In this document: one piece after another, positions 10,023-17,475 of the stretch | How the letters are laid out: each line of letters starts with the position of its first letter | Numbering within the stretch: the stretch's first letter is position 1 | NCBI RefSeq assembly: GCF_006346335.1 | Contig: NZ_VDMC01000005.1 | Location: 1 to 64,000, forward strand | Source: Aequorivita sinensis | Lineage (GTDB): Bacteria > Bacteroidota > Bacteroidia > Flavobacteriales > Flavobacteriaceae | Direction of reading: 5' to 3' | Length of the DNA: 64,000 bases | Made by a program: the position numbers and the translations under genes | The notes under the pieces: model-generated | The model's input: only the letters and a program-made list of their open reading frames with translations | What the model was told of the DNA's origin: nothing | The model's database searches: none

Positions 10023-10424
10023 ATGCAATTCTTAAAAGGTTCTAAGCTTTACAGTATTTTCACAAGCACATGTCCTGTTTGTCATAAAGGTGATATGTAT
10101 ATTGAAAACAATCCCTACAAAGTTATGAAGATTATGAAAATGCACGAGCACTGTAGCCATTGTGGTAAAAAGTTTAAAATAGAACCATCTTTCTTTTTTG
10201 GAGCAATGTATGTAAGTTATGCTGTTGGAGTTGCAATTGCGGTAGCTGCATTTATTATAGCATATTTTTTTATTGGACTAGATAGAAATTATGCCTTTTT
10301 ATCTATCATTATAAGTTTAGCTGTTTTATTCCCAGTTATAGTAAGAGTGTCTAGAAATATTTGGATTAACCTCTTCGTGGATTACGATAAATCCGCCGCT
10401 GAGACAAATAATGTAAATGAATAA
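10023..10424 (+). CDS. DUF983 family membrane protein
   Basis: 133 residues. Two zinc-ribbon-like CxxC pairs (Cys17/Cys20 and Cys44/Cys47) precede two transmembrane helices (about 60-80 and 87-107), the defining layout of DUF983. The conserved SFFFGAMYVSY segment is present. Function is unknown. A -7-like element TAAATTTG lies at 9996-10003, just upstream, but without a good -33 box. The stop codon abuts the stop of the convergent oxidoreductase gene without any spacer. Confidence 0.85.
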   Translation: MQFLKGSKLYSIFTSTCPVCHKGDMYIENNPYKVMKIMKMHEHCSHCGKKFKIEPSFFFGAMYVSYAVGVAIAVAAFIIAYFFIGLDRNYAFLSIIISLAVLFPVIVRVSRNIWINLFVDYDKSAAETNNVNE

Positions 10425-11480
10425 TTATACTTTCCAATTTTTAGCCCGTCCAATATAAATTTCTTTAGTTAAAGGCTCCCCATCCTCTAAATGTTTATAC
10501 AATATTTCTGAAAGTAATGGCGCCATTATAAACCCTCTCGATCCAAGCCCGTTAAAAAATACTAGGTTTGGATTTTCTTCTAAACTTCCAAGTAGCGGTC
10601 TGTGATCTTTTGTAGTTGGTCTAACACCAGCTTCCTGACTTATTACCTCAAAGGGGCAATTAATAAACGATTTTAGTTTTGATAGTATTTCATCTTTAGC
10701 TTCTCCGGTTGGGTTTAAACTATAATCATCCCGCCCATAGGTTGAACCAACTTTGTATTTATCATCTCCCAAAGGAATTACATAGACAGGTCCTTTCAAA
10801 AGAGATTTAACTTTTAAATCTGAAGCTTTAATAACAATGTACTCTCCTTTATTTCCTATTAATGATTTCTTTAGGAAAAAGGGGTTATCGACTACTTTTG
10901 AGCCTTCTGCAAAAATGATTTTTTTGGCCAAGATGTTTTTATAAACAACGCAATTATCTTTTTGATGAAGTTGTTCGTATTCAAAATTTTCTGTAATTAA
11001 TTTTTCTTTGCTTTTTAAATATTCACGATATCCAGAAAGCAAACCTTCCGTATGAATTTGAGCGGTTCCTAATACCTCTCCAAAACCCAAAGGAGCTTCT
11101 ATAGCTGGATTATTATTTTTAATAAAAGTAGAAGACAGGAATCCATCCAATTCTTTTTTATCACTAGCTACAGTCCAATTATTTTGTTCTTCAATACTTT
11201 TAAAAATACGTTTAATCGATTTTTCTTCAAAGAAATCAGTTTGTATTTTCTTTGACAGCGATTTGTAAAAATTAAAAGCATATGGATGAAATTTAGAGAC
11301 GTTCCAAGTAGCTGTAAAGCGTTTTAATACAGTTGGATTAAAAACACCTCCAGATTTTGCCGTAGAACCCTCTACGCCACTATCTATAAGCATAAAGCTT
11401 TTGCCGTGTCGAAGAAGTTGTTCAGAAATACAAATTCCTGCAATTCCTAACCCTACTACTATATAATCTTTTTCAACCAT
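10425..11480 (-). CDS. FAD-dependent oxidoreductase (DAO family)
   Basis: 351 residues. A dinucleotide-binding motif GLGIAG (10-15) starts the protein, and the C-terminal segment with GVRPTTKDHRPLLG and FNGLGSRGFIMAPLL is typical of the D-amino-acid-oxidase/glycine-oxidase fold (ThiO/MnmC-C-like). It would oxidise an amine or amino acid using FAD; the substrate cannot be told. It follows the gld cluster on the same strand but is separated from it by a terminator, so it is probably an independent unit. Confidence 0.82.
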   Translation of the reverse strand: MVEKDYIVVGLGIAGICISEQLLRHGKSFMLIDSGVEGSTAKSGGVFNPTVLKRFTATWNVSKFHPYAFNFYKSLSKKIQTDFFEEKSIKRIFKSIEEQNNWTVASDKKELDGFLSSTFIKNNNPAIEAPLGFGEVLGTAQIHTEGLLSGYREYLKSKEKLITENFEYEQLHQKDNCVVYKNILAKKIIFAEGSKVVDNPFFLKKSLIGNKGEYIVIKASDLKVKSLLKGPVYVIPLGDDKYKVGSTYGRDDYSLNPTGEAKDEILSKLKSFINCPFEVISQEAGVRPTTKDHRPLLGSLEENPNLVFFNGLGSRGFIMAPLLSEILYKHLEDGEPLTKEIYIGRAKNWKV

Positions 11481-11520
11481 TACCTTTTACGGATTTATTT
11501 AAAATCTTGAATACCTATTA

Positions 11521-11570
11521 AATAATAAACCCTTCAAATTCCATATTGGAAAATGAAGGGTTTTATTAAG
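11521..11570 (-). terminator. Terminator after gldN
   Basis: On the minus strand a stem formed by 11554-11567 and 11524-11536 (core ACCCTTCA/TGAAGGGT) lies just after the gldN stop. It ends the gldKLMN transcript before the oxidoreductase gene; the following T-run is short, so some readthrough is possible. Confidence 0.6.
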
Positions 11571-11587
11571 ACTTGATAATTATAGAA

Positions 11588-12487
11588 TTAATAATTCCAC
11601 ATATCTAATTCAATATTTCGAATTTGTTCTTTAATTCTATCAGATTCCATTAACTGCATAAGTGCATTATCGTTAATATAATCTTTAACATCTCTATCAC
11701 CTTGAATATTATCTTCTCTATAGATTACGGCACTAAAGCGTCTAGAGTTTAACAAATGATCAAAAGTTATAGGTTGAGAGGTATTACTTCTATTAAAAGT
11801 TCTAGCATTGTGAAGTACTTCACGAGCGCCAGGGAACCATACCCAAAACAGTTCAACTTTTGAATCTAGCCCATCGTCTGGAAATGCTTTAGAGCGCGCC
11901 TCATTTGCTACAGGACAAAGTCCTAACAAACGGTATTTAAGTTCACCTTGACGCTTATCAACATACCAGTAACCTCTAATTCGCCACTCTTCTATATCTC
12001 CTGCATCCAAGTTAAAACGACGCACGTACTGTGGATCTACTACACCTTCAGCATTGTATTGCTCAATACCTAAATCGGTAGTATCACTGTAAACTAAAGA
12101 AGTTTCTAAATCGTCTAACGTTCTTTTTTCAGTAAAATATGAATCTGCATATACAGCATCAATTTTACCATTTTTAATGTTTTTTACTAAAACATCGTAA
12201 AGAGAACGTCTGTCTGATCCAATGTTGTTTGTATCTATAGGATAGTACAATGGGAAGTTTACTCTCTCGTTAAGATCAATAATCTCCCAAGTAGTTTTAG
12301 CCCACAGTACATCGCGACTATCTGTATAGCCATAAGGCAACGGACCATCATTATCGTAAGTGATTTGGGCTTCGGTCTTTAGGCCTATTTCCTCTGGAGT
12401 TTTGGCGTTTAGAATATTCAACTGTGCGTGAGCACTAGCTGCCATTCCAAGACCTAAAACACATAAAACAACATTTCTCAAAGTCAT
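11588..12487 (-). CDS. gldN: Gliding motility / type IX secretion protein GldN
   Basis: 299 residues with a signal peptide ending AHA-Q (cleavage after about residue 21). GldN (PorN in Porphyromonas) is periplasmic and, with lipoprotein GldK, forms the ring at the outer membrane of the type IX secretion system. The assignment rests on position as the last gene of K-L-M-N, on length, and on family segments such as the WRIRGYWYVDKR stretch and VFWVWFPGARE-like region. It starts 19 bases after the gldM stop. Confidence 0.93.
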   Translation of the reverse strand: MTLRNVVLCVLGLGMAASAHAQLNILNAKTPEEIGLKTEAQITYDNDGPLPYGYTDSRDVLWAKTTWEIIDLNERVNFPLYYPIDTNNIGSDRRSLYDVLVKNIKNGKIDAVYADSYFTEKRTLDDLETSLVYSDTTDLGIEQYNAEGVVDPQYVRRFNLDAGDIEEWRIRGYWYVDKRQGELKYRLLGLCPVANEARSKAFPDDGLDSKVELFWVWFPGAREVLHNARTFNRSNTSQPITFDHLLNSRRFSAVIYREDNIQGDRDVKDYINDNALMQLMESDRIKEQIRNIELDMWNY

Positions 12488-12506
12488 AAAACTTATTATT
12501 TAATTT

Positions 12507-14069
12507 TTAATTTGTCAATTCGATAATTACTGGAGCGGTTTTCTTAAGCATTACACCACTTCCAGAAACTTTTGCATTAATATCGAAAATCTGAACAGTT
12601 TCACCTCTTCCAGCTTTTCTAATTGCACTTACAGCAGCACCATTCAACTTAGTACCATTTACACGTACAGTTGGTTGACCTGGCACTTTTAAACTAAAGC
12701 CTGAAACATTTAGATTAATGTCAAAATCGAAGTCTTCTAATACTGCAGATACAGATGAAATCTCTAATCCTTGACGTTGCATTCTCACTAACCCAGTTTC
12801 ACCTCTAATAGCTCCAACTGGCGCAGGAATATCTTTAATTCTAAACTCAGCAGGCGTTTTAACACCTGTTCCATCAGGTAAAGTACCACTAGCAGTAATT
12901 GTTACTGTTCTTCCAGATCCTGGACGCATAACGTATTTACTACCTGAAACTTTAGATAGACCTGGAGCAGAAGCATTAACTTTATTATCTGGAATACCAG
13001 GAATAGAAACCGTCATCGGGTTGTCTACACCACGATACACTACATTCATTTTATCAGCTGCAATCACAGCAGAATTAGGTTTTGAAATTGTTGAGAATCC
13101 TAAGTTAACAGGAACCTTAGTTTCTTTACCGTCTTCTAAGAAGATTAAATCTCCTTCAATTTTATGGTCACCTGGAGAACCTGCAGTAATATTAAGCATT
13201 ACTTTACCATTTTGGATAGAGTATTGATCTGCACTTAATGGCTTACCATCTAATGTAAGTTTAACTTCGTTAGGCTTAGTATTTGGATCTTTACGACCTA
13301 ATACAATACCTCCATCAAACTTCTCACCTGCATAATATGCAGTTTTACTAGTTTCTAACAGTGTGTTGTATTGAGAAAAAGACAATGCTGCAGCTTGTTG
13401 TCCTGCCAACATATTTGATAAAATCTCGTTCTCAGTGGTTTTGATATCACTCTGCATCTGAGTTAACTTAGTTCTAGAAGCTACCATTGGGAAACCTTCA
13501 TAGTGGTAGTTTAACCATGGTAATGTAACTCCGTCGCCACGTTTTACAGGATCAGTTGCAAATTTTTTAGAAACATCAGCTGCTATACTAGCATATCTTT
13601 TGTTTTCTCCAATAACTGAAAGAATACTATTCTTATAGTTGTTTATTTGGTCTAAAAATTCTTGTCCAGCTTTTGTATACTTGTCGCCATTGAAAAGTTT
13701 TTGATCTAAAAAGTCTGATCTGTCTTGCATTTCATAGCTTTCAGCATCTTCAGGTTTAATAGTGCTCATCATTTCACTTTTAAGACCTTCTAAGTATGAA
13801 TCAAACTCATCAGATATTTGACTAATCTGTTCAGCTTTTGCCTTTACTTCACCATATTGCTCTGGTTGTTCAACAGCTTTTGATGCTAAGTTCTCCATAA
13901 AAGCATTGTTACGTGCTTCTGCTGCAGTATTAGACTCTGTTAAACGTTCATTTAATAATCCAAAAGCCGAAAGCACTTCTTTTGACATGTTCAACGCCAT
14001 CATCGCGATGAATATCAAATACATCATGTTAATCATTCGTTGCCTTGGGGATAGTTTTCCTCCTGCCAT
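12507..14069 (-). CDS. gldM: Gliding motility / type IX secretion motor protein GldM
   Basis: 520 residues, close to the usual GldM length. A single transmembrane helix near the N-terminus (about 14-32, preceded by KLSPRQRMINMMY) anchors a long periplasmic part that in known structures forms a dimer of four domains reaching to GldK/GldN. GldM with GldL makes the proton-driven rotary motor of type IX secretion and gliding. The gene lies 41 bases after gldL and 19 before gldN. Confidence 0.96.
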   Translation of the reverse strand: MAGGKLSPRQRMINMMYLIFIAMMALNMSKEVLSAFGLLNERLTESNTAAEARNNAFMENLASKAVEQPEQYGEVKAKAEQISQISDEFDSYLEGLKSEMMSTIKPEDAESYEMQDRSDFLDQKLFNGDKYTKAGQEFLDQINNYKNSILSVIGENKRYASIAADVSKKFATDPVKRGDGVTLPWLNYHYEGFPMVASRTKLTQMQSDIKTTENEILSNMLAGQQAAALSFSQYNTLLETSKTAYYAGEKFDGGIVLGRKDPNTKPNEVKLTLDGKPLSADQYSIQNGKVMLNITAGSPGDHKIEGDLIFLEDGKETKVPVNLGFSTISKPNSAVIAADKMNVVYRGVDNPMTVSIPGIPDNKVNASAPGLSKVSGSKYVMRPGSGRTVTITASGTLPDGTGVKTPAEFRIKDIPAPVGAIRGETGLVRMQRQGLEISSVSAVLEDFDFDINLNVSGFSLKVPGQPTVRVNGTKLNGAAVSAIRKAGRGETVQIFDINAKVSGSGVMLKKTAPVIIELTN

Positions 14070-14110
14070 TTTTATTCTATTTAAAGATTAATAATTAAGG
14101 TGAAAACCTA

Positions 14111-14770
14111 TTAGTTTTTTGTTGACATAGCAGAAAGCATACCTCCGTAAACACCGTTTAAAGATGATAGGTTAGTTGCTAAGTTCTGCATTTGCTGTTT
14201 TAGCTGTTCAGCATTTTCAGCAATTTCTTTATTTGCGTCTGTTTGACGGCTTGTTGATTCTATCTGTACTTTATAAAGACTGTTTAATGAATCCATTTGA
14301 GCAGCAGCAAGTGCCATTTCTTCACTGTATTTTTTAGTAGAGCTCATTGCTTCAGCAGTTGGAGCGATACCTTTTGCAGCACCTTCAAAAGAACGGATGC
14401 TAGAAGACAAACTACTCATTAATTCTGAATCGATTTTTGCTTCTTTTAGCATATCATCTAATTTCTTAGACAACATTCCCTGAGTTTCTTCTGGTTGTTC
14501 GCTAATAGCTCTTCTACCAGATGTTCCAGCGGCACCACCTGCTAATTCAGGATATACTAAAGACCAATCCAATTCATCATCAACTGGTTCAAAAGCAGAT
14601 ATAGCAAAAATAATTGCCTCAGTAACCAAACCAATAGTTAATAATAAGTTACCTCCAATACCAGCAATTTCAAAGTGGGTAATTTTGAAAAGCGCACCTA
14701 TAATTACAACTGATGCACCAAGCCCGTAGGCCATGTTAAATAGTTTTTTGGATGATTTTGATTTTGCCAT
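14111..14770 (-). CDS. gldL: Gliding motility / type IX secretion motor protein GldL
   Basis: 219 residues with two N-terminal transmembrane helices (about 14-30 and 38-60) carrying the conserved GLGASVVIIGALFKITH segment and the glutamate in the second helix (TEAIIF) implicated in proton flow. A cytoplasmic, mostly helical domain follows. GldL surrounds the GldM helices as the stator. It starts 58 bases after the gldK stop. Confidence 0.96.
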   Translation of the reverse strand: MAKSKSSKKLFNMAYGLGASVVIIGALFKITHFEIAGIGGNLLLTIGLVTEAIIFAISAFEPVDDELDWSLVYPELAGGAAGTSGRRAISEQPEETQGMLSKKLDDMLKEAKIDSELMSSLSSSIRSFEGAAKGIAPTAEAMSSTKKYSEEMALAAAQMDSLNSLYKVQIESTSRQTDANKEIAENAEQLKQQMQNLATNLSSLNGVYGGMLSAMSTKN

Positions 14771-14828
14771 AATACTTAAGATTTAGTTGAGGGTTTTTGT
14801 TAATAATTGTGTTAGTTGTTATGTTTAG

Positions 14829-16202
14829 TTAGCGAGCATCGCCAAAATTTTGATTTAATACTACGTCTGTACCCATATAATCCTGTACAGTTCTGAATCC
14901 AATATAACTACGTGCAGAATCTGCATATTCGTAATCTCTAGTACTCACTTGTAGGAAGTATGCTACATCTTTCCAAGAACCACCACGAACAACTTTACGC
15001 ATGTTTTTTGGGTCGTTCACGTTAGGATTCATTGTAGAGCTAAAGTCATAAGAAGAAGGGTCGTAAGAAGAAGCTACCCACTCCGCAACGTTTCCAGCCA
15101 TATTATATAAGTTGAAATCATTAGCTTCATAAGCATCTGCTTCTACAGTATAAAGTGCTTGGTCTGCAGCGTAATCACCTCGTAAAGGCTTAAAGTTAGC
15201 CATAAAGCAACCTCTATCATTTTTAGTGTAAGGTCCTCCCCAAGGGTATGTAGCTGATTCTAGACCTCCTCTAGCCGCATATTCCCATTCAGCTTCACCA
15301 GGAAGACGGAATGAATTTACGTGGTTTTTCTTTTTAGATTTTTGATATGCATTTTTATACAAAGTTCTCCAAGCACAGAAAGCTTTTGCTTGCTTCCAGT
15401 TTACACCAACTACAGGGTAGTTTCCATATGCTTCGTGCCAGAAATAATCGTTGTGCATTGGCTCATTGTAAGAATAGTTAAAATCACGAATCCAAACAGT
15501 TGTATCAGGATAGATATTTAATTCTTCTTTTATAATAAAATCTTTTCTTCTCTTACTTCTATCTCTAGCAGCTGCTTCAATATCCATATAAGTATATTGG
15601 AAGTTAAGCTTACTTACATCGATAGTACGTTGTCCGTTGTATGCTTCCTCTGAAGGAATATACATTGTATCCATTACTTCACTATAGAATTCATCAGGAT
15701 ATTTGGCGGTATCCCAAATAAGATCTACTTTATTGTTGATTTTTCTACCTGCATAGAAATCCTCTCCCATCCCAAAGTAGTTATCGTACATATACTGGTC
15801 GTACGGAGTCATTTCTTCATTTTCTTGGTCTAAAAATGCAAATTCTCCAATTCCACCATCACCTGGAGTTGCTCCCATTTCATCTGCCATAATAGCTAAA
15901 CGAAGGCGAACTGTAGAATCGCGTACCCAGTTTACAAATTGTCTGTACTCTGAATTAGTAATTTCAGTTTCATCCATATAAAAAGAACGAACAGTTACAG
16001 TTTTCGGCGGTGCATCATTAACGGCAACAAAATCATCATCACTTTTTCCCATGATGAAAGACCCACCTGGAACAAGTGTCATACCGTGAGGTTTTAGTGG
16101 ATACCATTTTTTACCTTTTACCCCAACCAATTCTCCTCTATCTCCGGAGTTACAACTGAATAAAAAGGCAACGATCGCAGTTAATGCAATAAATTTCTTC
16201 AT
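14829..16202 (-). CDS. gldK: Gliding motility lipoprotein GldK
   Basis: 457 residues with a lipoprotein signal ending FLFSC (Cys17) and an SUMF1/formylglycine-generating-enzyme-like fold: PGGSFIMG near the start, FRLPGEAEWEYAARGG and AGNVAEWV in the second half, and RGGSW before the end. In GldK the fold is structural, not enzymatic. It forms the outer-membrane ring with GldN. This is the first gene of the gld cluster and has a promoter candidate of its own. Confidence 0.95.
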   Translation of the reverse strand: MKKFIALTAIVAFLFSCNSGDRGELVGVKGKKWYPLKPHGMTLVPGGSFIMGKSDDDFVAVNDAPPKTVTVRSFYMDETEITNSEYRQFVNWVRDSTVRLRLAIMADEMGATPGDGGIGEFAFLDQENEEMTPYDQYMYDNYFGMGEDFYAGRKINNKVDLIWDTAKYPDEFYSEVMDTMYIPSEEAYNGQRTIDVSKLNFQYTYMDIEAAARDRSKRRKDFIIKEELNIYPDTTVWIRDFNYSYNEPMHNDYFWHEAYGNYPVVGVNWKQAKAFCAWRTLYKNAYQKSKKKNHVNSFRLPGEAEWEYAARGGLESATYPWGGPYTKNDRGCFMANFKPLRGDYAADQALYTVEADAYEANDFNLYNMAGNVAEWVASSYDPSSYDFSSTMNPNVNDPKNMRKVVRGGSWKDVAYFLQVSTRDYEYADSARSYIGFRTVQDYMGTDVVLNQNFGDAR

Positions 16203-16236
16203 AGGTATTTTGGTTAAATTTCAATTTTAAAGGGCG

Positions 16237-16267
16237 TAAACCTATTTATAAAATTTTTAATAAACAA
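16237..16267 (-). promoter_or_regulatory. Candidate promoter for gldKLMN
   Basis: On the minus strand TTG (16265-16267) is followed after 20 bases by TAGGTTTA (16237-16244), one base off the TAnnTTTG consensus, 35 bases upstream of the gldK start. The spacer is very A/T-rich. Confidence 0.42.
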
Positions 16268-16311
16268 TTTTTTTTTACAAAACCCTCTATAATCTATAAT
16301 GTGTTGATTAA

Positions 16312-17475
16312 TTATACTTCATTTTTATGGCGGGCTTTCAACCACCTTTCCGGAATCTCCTGATTACACGCACTCAAATAATCGCTGTAAGTGCAAGGTA
16401 ATAACGTTTGGCTTTTTAATTTATTATTAACATTTGAAATAAATGGTAAAACAATCCACCATCTCTCTGTTTTATTACTCTTTTTGAACTCCAATATTTC
16501 ATCGTCTATCGGCACTTTATAGGAGGTGTAAAGTCTCTCATTATCAAAGTCATCATCTGCAATTCTGAAGTTAAAACCTTCAACAAAATACCACAATACT
16601 TGCGCTATAAGCATTGCACTACTTTTTCCATAAACAGCATTACTTAACTCGTAAACTCCAAATGATTTAACTTTATTACTAATTCCTGCATAACGAGCTA
16701 TCGTACAAATCTCTCGACCATCAAATCCGTTAGGACTCTCATTAGTTTTATAACTTAATTCTGAGTTTTTTATTGCAGTTACATCCAAAGCCACCATATC
16801 TGCATCTCTTAATATTGGCTCAATCACAGTTGTATCTGCACAAACCTCGCCCAATCTATAAGCGTCAAAATACAACTTATCCATTAAAGCTATCTCCTGC
16901 GGAGCGTTAAAAAATGATTGATACCCTAACACGCTATAATTAAATAGATTATAAGGCTTATCCACCACCATTTTCCCAACGTATGATTTATTTGATATTG
17001 GAAGATCGGCATTACCAAGATCAAAACGATTGTCTATATTAACAACATTCACCATAGCTCCAAGATTATCATACGCGCGATATTGCGCATAAGCCATATC
17101 TTGACTTCCACCCAAAATTAGTGGAACTATCTTTTTTAGCAAAAGTGCAGCAACAACCTCCTTAACGGCAAATCTTGAATCTTCAACAGAATTTCCTTTT
17201 TCAATATCTCCAAGGTCAATTATTCTGTGCTTCCAATTTCCTGGATACAACGAATAAAAGGCTTTTCGATAGTCATCAAAATACAGTTCTTCACCAATGT
17301 AATTAACATCCGCACGATTTTCTTTAACACCAAAAATCGCAAACGTAACGTTTTTTAAATCAGGTAAATCGCCAACTTCGGCGTGTACTTCTATTTGCTT
17401 CCCTAACGTTCCTAGCGGCAGTAATTCTCTGTCCGCTAAAACCTTCTTAGAAACAGGGGTTAAAAATTCAATCAT
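16312..17475 (-). CDS. Ureohydrolase-fold (formimidoylglutamase-like) protein with degenerate metal site
   Basis: 387 residues of the arginase/agmatinase/formimidoylglutamase superfamily by overall layout: GGSQDMAYAQY in place of the usual GGEHS segment, NIDNRFDL in place of DAHAD, and ALDVTAI in place of the DxD segment. Three of the six usual Mn ligands are changed (His to Gln125, His to Arg150, Asp to Thr233), so ordinary arginase-type activity is doubtful. Its ATG overlaps the topA stop by one base (TAATG), so it is co-translated with topA; gldK follows 109 bases downstream. Automatic annotation would call it formimidoylglutamase; I treat that as fold only. Confidence 0.72.
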   Translation of the reverse strand: MIEFLTPVSKKVLADRELLPLGTLGKQIEVHAEVGDLPDLKNVTFAIFGVKENRADVNYIGEELYFDDYRKAFYSLYPGNWKHRIIDLGDIEKGNSVEDSRFAVKEVVAALLLKKIVPLILGGSQDMAYAQYRAYDNLGAMVNVVNIDNRFDLGNADLPISNKSYVGKMVVDKPYNLFNYSVLGYQSFFNAPQEIALMDKLYFDAYRLGEVCADTTVIEPILRDADMVALDVTAIKNSELSYKTNESPNGFDGREICTIARYAGISNKVKSFGVYELSNAVYGKSSAMLIAQVLWYFVEGFNFRIADDDFDNERLYTSYKVPIDDEILEFKKSNKTERWWIVLPFISNVNNKLKSQTLLPCTYSDYLSACNQEIPERWLKARHKNEV

